Assembly (NCBI RefSeq): GCF_000331535.1
Contig: NZ_AMZN01000001.1
Coordinates: forward strand, 1-64,000
Length of the DNA stretch: 64,000 bases
Direction: 5' to 3'
Source: Fulvivirga imtechensis AK7
GTDB lineage: Bacteria > Bacteroidota > Bacteroidia > Cytophagales > Cyclobacteriaceae
Every line of letters begins with the position of its first letter. The stretch's first letter is position 1. The notes under the pieces are model-generated. The model saw only the letters and a list, made by a program, of their open reading frames with translations, was not told the origin of the DNA and did no database searches. Below are positions 1 through 8,704 of the stretch, one piece after another. The translations under genes and the position numbers were made by a program.

Positions 1-24
1 CAGATCACTTCCGAGAGGCTTTTG

Positions 25-98
25 CGGTCTGGACGGGACTCGAACCCGCGACCTCCTGCGTGACAGGCAGGCATTCTAACCAGCTGAACTACCAGACC
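25..98 (-). tRNA. tRNA-Asp (GTC)
   Basis: On the minus strand this 74-nt stretch folds as a complete cloverleaf. The acceptor stem pairs GGTCTGG with CCAGACC, the discriminator base is G as expected for Asp, and the T arm carries GGTTCGAGTCC. The anticodon stem CCTGC/GCAGG encloses the loop CTGTCAC, giving anticodon GTC, so it decodes Asp codons GAC and GAT. The 3' CCA is not encoded. It is transcribed away from accA. Confidence 0.97.
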
Positions 99-283
99 AA
101 TTTTTATCTATTTTCCCCACCTTTTTATCGGTGAAAATCTTCATTTCTGAAGCCCTTTTGTTTAAGGTGTTGCAAATGTATGGTGGCGATTTTTTAAATG
201 CAACAACTTGTCTGAATTTATTTTAATTTTTTTTCAAACTGCTGAAAATGCAACAGATGCTTACCAAAAGTCCATATAAGTTT

Positions 284-291
284 TAATTTTG
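284..291 (+). promoter_or_regulatory. possible -7 element for accA
   Basis: TAATTTTG matches the Bacteroidota -7 consensus TAnnTTTG and lies about 20 bases before the accA start. No clean TTG was found at the expected -33 distance, so this rests on the -7 match alone. Confidence 0.35.
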
Positions 292-311
292 TAGCCTTAA
301 CTAAAAACGAC

Positions 312-1259
312 ATGCTATTGGATTTCGAAAAACCCATCGCAGAACTGGAAGCTAAGCTTGAAGACATGAAAAAGATCGCTCAGGAGAGTGATGTGGATGT
401 TAAAGATGCTGTCAAGTCCTTGGAAGCAAGGATCAAAAACCTGAAAAAGGAAACCTTTGGTAACCTTACACGCTGGCAGAGAGTGCAGCTATCACGGCAC
501 CCCGAGCGGCCTTATACATTAGATTATATATATGAAATGTCTGATGATTTTGTTGAGTTGCATGGCGACAGAACAGTGAAGGATGATAAAGCTATTGTAG
601 GAGGCTTTGCAACCATTAATAAACAGACTTTTATGATCATAGGTCAGCAGAAGGGAAGGAATACCAAACAACGGCAAATGCGCAATTTTGGTATGGCCAA
701 TCCGGAAGGTTATAGAAAGGCGCTGCGTTTGATGAAGCTGGCGGAAAAATTTAACAAGCCTATTATTACCTTAATAGATACTCCGGGAGCATTTCCTGGC
801 CTGGAAGCTGAAGAACGTGGACAGGGGGAAGCCATTGCGCGAAACCTCAAGGAAATGTTCATGCTTAAAGTACCGGTGATCTGTATTGTGATAGGAGAGG
901 GAGCTTCTGGCGGAGCCTTAGGGATTGCCATTGGCGACAGAGTATTTATGCTGGAAAATACCTGGTATTCGGTGATATCTCCTGAAAACTGCTCAACAAT
1001 CTTATGGCGTAGCTGGGATTATAAAGAACAGGCTGCTGAGGCCATGCGTGTAACAGCTCACGATATGCTTGATCTTAAATTGATCGATGGCATTATAAAT
1101 GAACCGCTGGGAGGCGCTCATGTTGACCTGAAGGCTATGACCAAAGAGCTTAAAAAGGTAATTATGGAGCACATTAAAGAATTACTACAAAAAACACCGG
1201 AAGAGCGTATTGAACAACGCATAGATAAATTCTGCAAAATGGGTGTAGTAAAGGAATAG
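312..1259 (+). CDS. accA: acetyl-CoA carboxylase carboxyltransferase subunit alpha
   Basis: This 315-residue protein is the alpha subunit of the carboxyltransferase half of acetyl-CoA carboxylase. With AccD it moves the carboxyl group from biotinyl-BCCP to acetyl-CoA, the first committed step of fatty acid synthesis in the cytosol. Length is close to the roughly 319 residues of the enterobacterial protein. The helical N terminus (residues 1-60) precedes the crotonase-like core. DTPGA (156-160) and EGASGGALG (196-204) are the family's conserved oxyanion and CoA-binding segments. It is a single gene with its own downstream terminator; accD and accBC are not in the window. Confidence 0.97.
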   Translation: MLLDFEKPIAELEAKLEDMKKIAQESDVDVKDAVKSLEARIKNLKKETFGNLTRWQRVQLSRHPERPYTLDYIYEMSDDFVELHGDRTVKDDKAIVGGFATINKQTFMIIGQQKGRNTKQRQMRNFGMANPEGYRKALRLMKLAEKFNKPIITLIDTPGAFPGLEAEERGQGEAIARNLKEMFMLKVPVICIVIGEGASGGALGIAIGDRVFMLENTWYSVISPENCSTILWRSWDYKEQAAEAMRVTAHDMLDLKLIDGIINEPLGGAHVDLKAMTKELKKVIMEHIKELLQKTPEERIEQRIDKFCKMGVVKE

Positions 1260-1286
1260 ATTATAGAAGGTTTCTTTTAATTTTAG

Positions 1287-1319
1287 GCCACAGGATATCA
1301 ATTCTGTGGCTTTATTTTT
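1287..1319 (+). terminator. rho-independent terminator after accA
   Basis: A 7-bp perfect stem GCCACAG/CTGTGGC with a 10-base loop is followed by TTTATTTTT. It lies 28 bases after the accA stop, on the coding strand. Confidence 0.8.
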
Positions 1320-1344
1320 ATCACTGTCAGGAAGCTGAAATATT

Positions 1345-2187
1345 ATGAAATTACATGTTATAAATACCGGGTTTTTTAAGTTGGATGGAGGAGCTATGTT
1401 TGGCGTGGTGCCAAAGTCCTTGTGGCAGCGAACGAATCCTGCCGATGAAAATAACCTTTGTACCTGGGCCATGCGTTGTCTGCTTATAGAAGACGGAGAC
1501 CGGCTTATTTTGATAGACAATGGAATTGGAGACAAGCAAAGCGATAAGTTCTTATCCCACTATTATCTGCATGGAGACGCCAGTCTGAAAAAATCTCTCA
1601 ATGAAGCAGGGTTTAAAGAAGATGATATCACAGATATGTTTCTCACTCATCTTCACTTCGACCATTGTGGAGGGGGGGTGAAATATGCCACGAACGAAAA
1701 GCTGGAGCTAACCTTTAAAAATGCCAGTTATTGGACGAATGAGGACCATTGGAAATGGGCCACAGAGCCCAATGCCCGTGAAAAGGCCAGCTTTCTAAAG
1801 GAAAATATTATGCCCATGCAGGAAAGCGGGCACCTTAAATATGTACCCACTGATGGCGCCTCACCATTTAATCAATTTGATATTATTACAGTAGACGGAC
1901 ATACCGATAAGCAGATGCTTCCCCGTATAAAATATAAGGATAAGACCATAGTATTTGTGGCTGACCTGCTGCCGTCAACCGGACATATCCCCTTGGCCTA
2001 TGTAATGGGGTACGACACAAGGCCGCTGCTTACACTTCAGGAAAAAGAAGCATTCCTCAATGAAGCAGTTGATAACGAGTACATTTTATTCCTTGAACAT
2101 GATCCTGTCAACGAATGTTGTACCGTGAAGCATACTGAAAGGGGCGTTAGGCTAGACAAAACATTTCCTTTAAAAGAGGTGCTGTGA
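1345..2187 (+). CDS. metallo-beta-lactamase-fold hydrolase
   Basis: A 280-residue cytosolic metal-dependent hydrolase of the metallo-beta-lactamase superfamily. The zinc motif THLHFDHCGG is at 101-110 (H102, H104, D106, H107). Further candidate ligands are H186 in VDGHTD, D207 in FVAD and H252 in FLEHDP, so the di-metal site looks complete. The substrate cannot be read from sequence; quorum-lactonase-like, glyoxalase-II-like and phosphodiesterase-like members share this pattern. Its stop overlaps the start of the patatin gene (TGATG), so the two are translationally coupled and may act on a common ester substrate, which is inference. Confidence 0.85.
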   Translation: MKLHVINTGFFKLDGGAMFGVVPKSLWQRTNPADENNLCTWAMRCLLIEDGDRLILIDNGIGDKQSDKFLSHYYLHGDASLKKSLNEAGFKEDDITDMFLTHLHFDHCGGGVKYATNEKLELTFKNASYWTNEDHWKWATEPNAREKASFLKENIMPMQESGHLKYVPTDGASPFNQFDIITVDGHTDKQMLPRIKYKDKTIVFVADLLPSTGHIPLAYVMGYDTRPLLTLQEKEAFLNEAVDNEYILFLEHDPVNECCTVKHTERGVRLDKTFPLKEVL

Positions 2188-2957
2188 TGAAAAAGGTAGG
2201 ACTTGTTCTTTCCGGCGGTGGCGCCCGGGGTATAGCACATCTGGGTGTCATTAAAGCCCTGGAAGAAGCGGGGCTTATTTTCTCGGCAATATCCGGCAGT
2301 AGCGCTGGTGCTATTATTGGAGCGTTTTATGCGCAGGGATTTACAGCCGATGAAATAATATGCATTGTTAAAGAAGTTAAAACCTATCATTTTCTGTTGC
2401 CTTCCCTAAGTTGGAAGGGCCTTTTAAAAATCGATGTGATCAGAAGGTTTGCTGATCGTCATCTACGGGTAACTACTTTTGAGGAATTAGCTATACCGCT
2501 ATATGTTGCTGCCACTCACCTGAAGTCCGGGCGCACAAAGATATTTCAATCAGGTGACCTTGTGAGCGCTCTGGCTGCATCGTCATGTATACCGGTGCTT
2601 TTTGATCCTGTGGAGTATGAAGGCGAGCTTTACATTGACGGAGGGATCTTAAATAATCTTCCTGTAGAGCCAGTACGCAAAAGCTGTGATGTGGTGATAG
2701 GCTCTCACTGTAATCCCGTGGATCATAATTTTGATGCAAAAAATGCCAAATTAGTAATGGAAAGAGCGCTTTTGCTGGCCATTTCCTGCAATGTATATAG
2801 CAGAAGCGGTCTTTGCGACTTCTTTTTTGAGCCTAAAGGCCTGGAAACATATAAAGTAATGGACCTTTCTGCCGTTGATGATATGTATGAAATCGGCTAT
2901 ATAGAGGCTAAAAAACAGATTGAAGCACAACAAATTGTTGAGCGCCTTAATACATAA
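2187..2957 (+). CDS. patatin-like phospholipase / lipid acyl hydrolase
   Basis: A 256-residue patatin-domain acyl hydrolase. The oxyanion-hole motif GGGARG is at residues 10-15, the nucleophile elbow GSSAG at 37-41 (Ser39), and the catalytic Asp lies in DGG at 151-153, so the Ser-Asp dyad is intact. There is no signal peptide, so it is likely cytosolic or membrane-peripheral, in the same size class as the RssA/YchK type. I chose the ATG that overlaps the upstream stop by one base; a GTG one codon upstream is also possible. It is coupled to the metallo-hydrolase before it. Confidence 0.9.
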   Translation: MKKVGLVLSGGGARGIAHLGVIKALEEAGLIFSAISGSSAGAIIGAFYAQGFTADEIICIVKEVKTYHFLLPSLSWKGLLKIDVIRRFADRHLRVTTFEELAIPLYVAATHLKSGRTKIFQSGDLVSALAASSCIPVLFDPVEYEGELYIDGGILNNLPVEPVRKSCDVVIGSHCNPVDHNFDAKNAKLVMERALLLAISCNVYSRSGLCDFFFEPKGLETYKVMDLSAVDDMYEIGYIEAKKQIEAQQIVERLNT

Positions 2958-3016
2958 GCTATCAAACTTATGCTTGATTTGAACCTCAGTTAAAGACTAA
3001 ACAATAGAATTAAAAA

Positions 3017-5008
3017 ATGAATTTTAAAGAACTCATACTTCAGGGAATACCGGATGAACTGCCTCCTAAAAAGGAGTATGATCCGTCCGTTAATCACGCA
3101 CCAAAACGCAAGGATATTTTATCTGATCAGGAAAAGAAATTAGCGATAATCAATGCGCTGAGATATTTTCATCCGAAGCATCATGGGGTATTGAGCAAGG
3201 AATTCAGTGAGGAATTGCACCAATACGGTCGTATATACATGTACCGGTTCCGTCCGGGCTATGCCATGTATGCCAGATCTATTGACGAGTATCCCTGCCA
3301 GTCGAAGCAGGCGGCAGCCATAATGCTGATGATACAAAACAACCTTGATCCCGCGGTTGCACAGCATCCCCATGAACTGATCACCTATGGGGGAAATGGC
3401 GCGGTGTTCCAAAACTGGGCTCAGTACCTGCTTACTATGCAGTACCTGGCCACTATGACTGATGAGCAGACCCTTCATATGTACTCAGGCCATCCGCTGG
3501 GGCTGTTTCCTTCCTCCAAAGGAGCGCCACGTGCGGTGGTGACCAATGGCATGATGATACCCAACTACTCCAAACAGGACGATTGGGAAAAATACAACGC
3601 CTTAGGAGTAACCCAATATGGCCAAATGACCGCAGGGTCCTATATGTATATCGGGCCTCAAGGTATCGTACATGGCACTACTATTACTGTGCTTAATGCC
3701 GGTCGTAAGATCGCTAAAAATGGAGAGGGGCTTGCTGGTAAATTGTTTGTATCTTCAGGGTTAGGTGGTATGAGTGGCGCTCAGCCAAAGGCAGGCAATA
3801 TTGCGGGATGTATCTCTATTGTAGCCGAGGTCAACCCCAAGGCCATCCACACCCGTCATTCTCAGGGATGGGTCGATGAAGTGATAGAAGATATGCACTC
3901 GCTTATTCAGAGGGTGAAAAAGGCTAAGGATGTTAAAGAGGTAGTATCCATTGCCTACCATGGTAACATTGTTGAAATATGGGAAGAATTTGATAAAGCC
4001 GGAGTTTATATTGATATGGGTTCTGATCAGACGTCTCTGCACAACCCATGGGCAGGCGGCTATTATCCCGTAACACTCTCATTTGAAGATGCCAATGCAA
4101 TGATGGCTTCAGACCCGACTCAGTTCAAAGAACATGTGAAGGAGTCATTAAGAAGGCAGGCTACTGCTATCAACAAGCACACGGCAAAGGGCACTTACTT
4201 TTTTGATTATGGGAATGCCTTCTTACTGGAAGCATCCAGGGCAGGAGCCGACATCATGGCTGAAAATGGTATAGATTTCAGGTACCCTTCCTACGTACAG
4301 GATATTATGGGGCCTATGTGTTTTGACTATGGCTTCGGGCCTTTCAGGTGGGTATGCACGAGTGGAAAAGCAGAGGATCTCGAAAAAACGGATCAGTTAG
4401 CTGCTGATGTACTTGAAGAGATCATGCGTAACTCACCAGCAGAAATACAACAGCAGATGGGTGATAACATACGCTGGATCAGGGCTGCCGGTGAAAATAA
4501 ACTGGTGGTAGGGTCTCAGGCCAGGATCTTATATGCAGATGCTGAAGGTAGAATGAAGATCGCTTCGGCATTTAATGAAGCCATCAAACGCGGAGAAATT
4601 GGACCGGTTGTGCTCGGGAGAGACCACCACGATGTTTCCGGCACGGATAGTCCATACAGGGAGACATCTAATATCTATGATGGCTCACGCTTCACTGCTG
4701 ATATGGCCATTCAGAATGTAATTGGTGATGCCTTCAGAGGAGCTACCTGGATATCTATTCATAACGGTGGTGGTGTAGGCTGGGGAGAGGTGATCAACGG
4801 AGGATTCGGCATGTTGCTTGACGGAAGTGAGGAAGCGCAACAGAGATTGGAGAACATGCTTTTCTATGACGTGAACAACGGCATAGCGAGAAGAAGCTGG
4901 GCCCGGAATGAAGGGGCGGTCTTTGCGATTAAACGAGAAATGGAGAGAAATCCTAATTTAAAAGTTACGGTACCATATTCTGTTAAAAATGATGATTTTT
5001 TTCGTTAA
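3017..5008 (+). CDS. hutU: urocanate hydratase (long form)
   Basis: Urocanase converts urocanate to imidazolonepropionate with tightly bound NAD+, the second step of histidine degradation. The glycine-rich stretches YGGNGAVFQNW, GLGGMSGAQPKA and FRWVCTSG (holding the conserved Cys) and the C-terminal NGGGVGWGEVINGG are hallmark urocanase segments. At 663 residues it is about 100 longer than the classical proteobacterial enzyme, which agrees with the long subgroup I know from Bacteroidota. No hutH, hutI or hutG lies next to it; a hutD-like gene is at 49682. It seems to be transcribed alone. Confidence 0.96.
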   Translation: MNFKELILQGIPDELPPKKEYDPSVNHAPKRKDILSDQEKKLAIINALRYFHPKHHGVLSKEFSEELHQYGRIYMYRFRPGYAMYARSIDEYPCQSKQAAAIMLMIQNNLDPAVAQHPHELITYGGNGAVFQNWAQYLLTMQYLATMTDEQTLHMYSGHPLGLFPSSKGAPRAVVTNGMMIPNYSKQDDWEKYNALGVTQYGQMTAGSYMYIGPQGIVHGTTITVLNAGRKIAKNGEGLAGKLFVSSGLGGMSGAQPKAGNIAGCISIVAEVNPKAIHTRHSQGWVDEVIEDMHSLIQRVKKAKDVKEVVSIAYHGNIVEIWEEFDKAGVYIDMGSDQTSLHNPWAGGYYPVTLSFEDANAMMASDPTQFKEHVKESLRRQATAINKHTAKGTYFFDYGNAFLLEASRAGADIMAENGIDFRYPSYVQDIMGPMCFDYGFGPFRWVCTSGKAEDLEKTDQLAADVLEEIMRNSPAEIQQQMGDNIRWIRAAGENKLVVGSQARILYADAEGRMKIASAFNEAIKRGEIGPVVLGRDHHDVSGTDSPYRETSNIYDGSRFTADMAIQNVIGDAFRGATWISIHNGGGVGWGEVINGGFGMLLDGSEEAQQRLENMLFYDVNNGIARRSWARNEGAVFAIKREMERNPNLKVTVPYSVKNDDFFR

Positions 5009-5065
5009 GAGATTGATATAGTAATTTTTCTATAATTTTTTAAGTTTAAAAAAAGGCGAAATTTG

Positions 5066-5095
5066 TTGGATAAGTAATTTTAACCAATAGATTTG
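5066..5095 (+). promoter_or_regulatory. Bacteroidota-type promoter of the first OMP gene
   Basis: TTG at 5066-5068 and TAGATTTG at 5088-5095 are separated by exactly 19 bases, a textbook TTG-N19-TAnnTTTG primary-sigma promoter of this phylum. It lies about 34 bases before the ATG at 5129. The AT-rich leader without Shine-Dalgarno is typical of highly expressed Bacteroidota genes. Confidence 0.75.
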
Positions 5096-5128
5096 CAGTA
5101 AATTTAATTTTTTAAAATACAAAACATT

Positions 5129-5785
5129 ATGAAAAAAGTATTACTTTCTATTTTTGCAGTTATTGCTTTTGCTGCAACATCTAATGCGCAAGTTAACTTT
5201 GGTGTTAAAGCTGGTCTAAACCTTGCGGATCTTGCATCTTCTGAAGACGAGTTTGAAGCGGATTCAAAAATTGGTTTGCACCTAGGTGGATATGTTGAGT
5301 TATCTCTTTCTGATAAGTTTGCTTTACAGCCAGAATTAGTTTATTCCGCTCAGGGAGCGAAATCTGAGTTTTCAGGAGAGGAAGATTTGGGCGGAGGAAT
5401 TATTGGAACTTACTCTGAAGAATATAACCTTAAATTGAACTACCTGAACGTACCGGTATTGTTTAAATTTAAACCTTCTGAATCATTTTATATAGGAGCA
5501 GGTCCTCAATTAGGCTTACTTCTGAGTGCAAATTCTGAATATGACTACACTGTTACTGCTTCTGGAATATCGGTTTCTGATTCTGGCGAGGAAGATGTGA
5601 AAGATGAAATGAAAGGAATGGATTTGTCTTTTGCCATCGGTGCTGGACTGGAGCTTGAGAGCGGTTTGAACTTCGGTTTACGATACAACTACGGCCTGTC
5701 TGATGTATATGATAAGAATGAAGGAGATGCTGTAAGAAACTCTGTTCTTCAATTTTCTGTAGGATTCAGATTGACAAATAACTAA
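5129..5785 (+). CDS. PorT-like beta-barrel outer-membrane protein
   Basis: A 218-residue exported protein with a signal peptide (MKKVLLSIFAVIAFAATSNA, cut before Q). The mature part consists of alternating amphipathic strands with aromatic girdles, as expected of an eight-stranded outer-membrane barrel. NFGVKAGLNLADL near the start, FALQPELVYSAQGA in the middle and GLRYNYGLSDVYD near the end recur in the neighbours at 8087 and 8705. The family (OMP_b-brl_2/PorT-like) has mostly unknown function. It is the first of six related genes to 9316 and has a strong promoter. Family-1 repeat copy A follows 9 bases after its stop. Confidence 0.88.
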   Translation: MKKVLLSIFAVIAFAATSNAQVNFGVKAGLNLADLASSEDEFEADSKIGLHLGGYVELSLSDKFALQPELVYSAQGAKSEFSGEEDLGGGIIGTYSEEYNLKLNYLNVPVLFKFKPSESFYIGAGPQLGLLLSANSEYDYTVTASGISVSDSGEEDVKDEMKGMDLSFAIGAGLELESGLNFGLRYNYGLSDVYDKNEGDAVRNSVLQFSVGFRLTNN

Positions 5786-5794
5786 AATATTAAG

Positions 5795-5948
5795 TAGTGT
5801 TTGTAAGAAAGCTCTAAGTGGCTTTAAGAAAAGGTTCCCGCTAAAGAGCAGGATGAAGTTCAAAAAAGCAGTAGTCCCGTACAGTTGTCGGGAAGAGTAT
5901 TTTTGGAACGAGTGTAACGCGAACATTGGCGTTTTCTTAGAGACACTA
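5795..5948. mobile_element. family-1 MITE-like element, copy A
   Basis: A 154-bp non-coding element with imperfect 16-bp inverted ends: TAGTGTTTGTAAGAAA on the left and, read inward from the right, TAGTGTCTCTAAGAAA. The left subterminal block CTCTAAGTGGCTTTAAGAAA and the right subterminal block with AACGAG, GTAACGC and ACATTGG recur in copies D and E. It has no reading frame of note. It lies just after an OMP gene and before a terminator. Confidence 0.8.
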
Positions 5949-5962
5949 AGTAAATAAATTGG

Positions 5963-5992
5963 AGCCGGAGTGTATTGCACTTCGGCTTTTTT
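5963..5992 (+). terminator. rho-independent terminator
   Basis: The stem AGCCGGAGTG/CACTTCGGCT (10 positions, one mismatch) runs into TTTTTT. It would stop transcripts that pass through copy A from the OMP gene at 5129. Confidence 0.75.
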
Positions 5993-6046
5993 GTTGATAA
6001 ATAAAATTTGTCAGATATTTACCTCTTAAAACCAAAATTTACTTAT

Positions 6047-6640
6047 ATGAAAAAATTTTTACTCGTTGTCTTTGCTTTAGTTGGTTTCTTGGCTTCAGTG
6101 AATGCGCAAACTGAAAAAGGTTCTATTACTGCCGGAGGAAATATTTCGATAGACTTTGAAAAAGAGAAATTCAAATCGGGAAGTACCACCGTAGATGTGG
6201 GAAACAATACTTCTTTTACTTTTAATCCTTTAGTTGGATTTTTTATTATGGATGGGCTGGCTGCGGGCTTGGAGGTTAACCTTCAGACGTCAAAATTTAA
6301 ATCAGATGATGATACGTTTGAGTCAAAGTTCAATGCTATATCCATAGGTCCATTTGTTAAATATTATCATACAAGTGGCGCCTTCGGGATGGGAAGTATT
6401 GGCTTTGGGTCTGCAAAATCCGAATCAACAAATAACAATAACACCAATGAAGCGGAATTTGGTCTGTTTACATGGCGGTTAGGGGGAGGCTATGCGCTGT
6501 TTCTTAATGATCATGTTTCTCTTGAGCCCATGCTTTCTTATGGGTCATTTGTCACTAAAGATAAAGACTCAGATCAGGACGAAAAGGATATTACCAATGG
6601 TTTTCAGATTAGTGTGGGGTTCCACATCTTTTTGAAATGA
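6047..6640 (+). CDS. beta-barrel outer-membrane protein
   Basis: A 197-residue exported protein. I chose the ATG that begins MKKFLLVVFALVGFLASVNAQ, a clear signal peptide, over an upstream ATG that would add 13 unlikely residues. The rest is strand-rich: GSITAGGNISIDF, FTFNPLVGFFIMDGLAAGLEVNL, FVKYYHT, TWRLGGGYALFLNDHVSLEPMLSYGS and the C-terminal strand ending GFHIFLK. This fits a small OmpA-like or OMP_b-brl barrel, related more distantly to its neighbours. It ends about 28 bases before a bidirectional terminator shared with the convergent gene at 7285. Confidence 0.85.
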   Translation: MKKFLLVVFALVGFLASVNAQTEKGSITAGGNISIDFEKEKFKSGSTTVDVGNNTSFTFNPLVGFFIMDGLAAGLEVNLQTSKFKSDDDTFESKFNAISIGPFVKYYHTSGAFGMGSIGFGSAKSESTNNNNTNEAEFGLFTWRLGGGYALFLNDHVSLEPMLSYGSFVTKDKDSDQDEKDITNGFQISVGFHIFLK

Positions 6641-6667
6641 CATTTATTGGGTAGCACCCTGGAAATG

Positions 6668-6703
6668 AAAAAGGACTGTCATGTTGATCAGTCCTTTTCT
6701 ATT
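6668..6703. terminator. bidirectional terminator between convergent OMP genes
   Basis: AAAAGGACTG and CAGTCCTTTT form a 10-bp stem with about 10 bases of loop. It is flanked by A-rich sequence on the left and T-rich on the right, so it can work for both the + gene ending at 6640 and the - gene ending at 6722. Confidence 0.7.
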
Positions 6704-6721
6704 TTTGATAGTATATGTGTT

Positions 6722-7285
6722 TTATTTTTTACCTCCGAAAATAAAAGCACCTATTCTTATGCCAATGTAGCTGTTCTTGAACTCATATTCTATGGTTTCA
6801 GTGCCGAATTGCATACTGTCTTCTGTTTTAGGAATAATGTTGTAGTCAATATTAATATTGAAATGCCCAATATCAGCACCAATTCTTGGATATAATCCGA
6901 ATTTAGAACTGGCATCAAGTTTAAGATCTGCATCATCAAAACCTACAGAAGCGATTGAATATAAACCAAATCCAAGTCCTACATAAGGACGGAAGGTGTT
7001 ATCGCTCAGATAGTACTGCCCGTTTAGAGTATAGGAGCCATTTGTTGAAATGTCAGCCTCGGTATTATCAATACTCTTAGCCATTGCAGCCCATTCCATT
7101 CTTAAACCAACTGCAATAGCATCGTTAACCCTATAAGCAGGTTCAATGGCAAAAAGAACACCGCCACCACCATCTGGTATGGCATAGCCTAATCCTAATC
7201 CAAGCTTAAAAGGCTTGTAATTTTGTGCGTTTACGGTTGCAAAAGCAACAAAAAGTAACGCAATAGAAAAGAAAAATTTTTTCAT
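6722..7285 (-). CDS. beta-barrel outer-membrane protein
   Basis: A 187-residue exported protein on the opposite strand to its relatives, with signal peptide MKKFFFSIALLFVAFATVNA and mature start QNYKPF. Strands such as FKLGLGLGYAIPDGGGGV, AIEPAYRVNDAIAVGLRMEW, YYLSDNTFRPYVGLGFGLY, KFGLYPRIGADIGHFNINIDYN and the last strand SYIGIRIGAFIFGGKK describe a small membrane barrel of the OmpW/OMP_b-brl kind. No substrate is predictable. Confidence 0.86.
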   Translation of the reverse strand: MKKFFFSIALLFVAFATVNAQNYKPFKLGLGLGYAIPDGGGGVLFAIEPAYRVNDAIAVGLRMEWAAMAKSIDNTEADISTNGSYTLNGQYYLSDNTFRPYVGLGFGLYSIASVGFDDADLKLDASSKFGLYPRIGADIGHFNINIDYNIIPKTEDSMQFGTETIEYEFKNSYIGIRIGAFIFGGKK

Positions 7286-7509
7286 AAAAAGTAAGTTTTG
7301 GTTATAAAAATTTTTTCAAAATAGTGATAAAAATGAATATGTCAAATTCTTTTTCGATAGTTTTTTGATCAACTAAATAAGATGAAGTAGAAATATACTA
7401 ACATTATCCAATGTTATAGTAGTTCATCTTGAGGCCTTTAGCTTACTTTATGGTCCTTTTTTGTATATATTTATCAAAATAAAAAAACTAAAACCAAAAC
7501 TGATAAATT

Positions 7510-8003
7510 ATGAAAAAGCTGTTACTAACATTTGGTATTGTCTCCTCAATCATCACCTTTTCGAATGCCCAAGGTATAACGTTAGGAGGTGGGTTGGCTT
7601 ACGGTACAGAAATAGACGAGTTGGGATTAGGGTTTGACGCTGAATTTTATCTTAAAGATAACCTGTCCATTTCTCCTGATCTTATCATTTACTTCGTAGA
7701 TGACTCCCGTTTTGTCGACCGTGGTTTTGGGAGATCAATGCCAATATAAACTATTATTTTCTTCAGGAAAGCTCAGTCGATGTATATGGAGTTGGAGGCT
7801 TGAGTTTGGGCACCGTTAAGGTGAAATACGATGATGGTAATATCAGGTATAAGGACACGAATTCCGAACTGGGCCTGAATTTGGGAATAGGCACCAACCT
7901 GAATTTAGGAGGTAGCATTAAACCTTTTGCGGAATTTAAATTTACCATAAGTGATTTTGACCAGGCCGTACTGTTTTTCGGGGTTAAGTACGACTTAAAG
8001 TAG
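7510..8003 (+). pseudogene. frameshifted beta-barrel outer-membrane protein
   Basis: The first frame (7510-7749) encodes the signal peptide MKKLLLTFGIVSSIITFSNA and early strands (GITLGGGLAYGTEIDELGLGFDAEFYLKDNLSISPDLIIYFVDD), then ends in a nonsense tail. From about 7722 another frame reads continuously as barrel strands (FWEINANINYYFLQESS, then GVGGLSLGTVKV) to the stop at 8003, ending FFGVKYDLK. A stop in the second frame at 7701 places the break between about 7704 and 7730, near TTTTGGG. Joined, the product would be about 163 residues, close to its neighbours. It may be a true pseudogene, a recent shift or a sequencing error. Confidence 0.8.
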
Positions 8004-8086
8004 TATTTGTTCGAAAAACTTATGCAGAGACAAATTATTTATAGCCTTTTTTTATATTGCGGCTAACAATCAAAAGAAAACTAACT

Positions 8087-8635
8087 ATGAAAAAACTAAC
8101 TATTCTAGTCTTACTCTTGGCTGCCACCATGGCAGGGGCTAATGCTCAAGTAGGTTTGGGTGTTAAGGCAGGATTAAATTTTGCTAACTTAGATGCAGCA
8201 GGTGACCCGGATGCAAAAACCGGATATCATTTTGGTGCTTTTGCAGAAATTGGATTGGGAGGCATTGCCTTACAACCTGAGTTGTTGTTTTCAGCAAAGG
8301 GAGCAGAGGATTTTGATTTAAGTTATCTTGAAATTCCAATTTTGCTCAAGAAAAATTTTGCTAAAGTTCTAAATATCCATTTAGGACCTCAATTTGGCAT
8401 TTTAACAAAGGCTGAAGCAGATTTTGGAACTGGTAGTGAAGACATCAAAGATAGCCTTAAGTCATCGGATTTAAGCTTGGTGGCTGGTGCAGGTGTAAAC
8501 CTACCTATGGGATTGGTTGGAGGAGCAAGGTACGTTCTGGGGCTTTCTGACATCAATGACTTTGAGGGGAGTGACTCCGACATAAAAAACAAAACCTTCC
8601 AGGTATATGTAGGCTGGAAATTTGCCGGTAACTAA
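8087..8635 (+). CDS. PorT-like beta-barrel outer-membrane protein
   Basis: A 182-residue protein starting MKKLTILVLLLAATMAGANAQ; an ATG 10 codons upstream would spoil the signal peptide. VGLGVKAGLNFANLDA, GGIALQPELLFSAKGAEDF and GARYVLGLSDINDFEGSD align by eye with the genes at 5129 and 8705, so the three are recent paralogues within the array. Mature strands fit an eight-stranded outer-membrane barrel. A strong terminator follows 25 bases downstream. Confidence 0.88.
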   Translation: MKKLTILVLLLAATMAGANAQVGLGVKAGLNFANLDAAGDPDAKTGYHFGAFAEIGLGGIALQPELLFSAKGAEDFDLSYLEIPILLKKNFAKVLNIHLGPQFGILTKAEADFGTGSEDIKDSLKSSDLSLVAGAGVNLPMGLVGGARYVLGLSDINDFEGSDSDIKNKTFQVYVGWKFAGN

Positions 8636-8660
8636 TAGTACAAATATACGTTTTATATCT

Positions 8661-8687
8661 AGCCCCGTTTTTGCGGGGCTTTTTTTA
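8661..8687 (+). terminator. rho-independent terminator
   Basis: AGCCCCG and CGGGGCT form a 7-bp GC-rich stem around TTTTTG, followed by TTTTTTT. It is the strongest intrinsic terminator in the window. Confidence 0.9.
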
Positions 8688-8704
8688 TAACAAAAATATA
8701 AACC

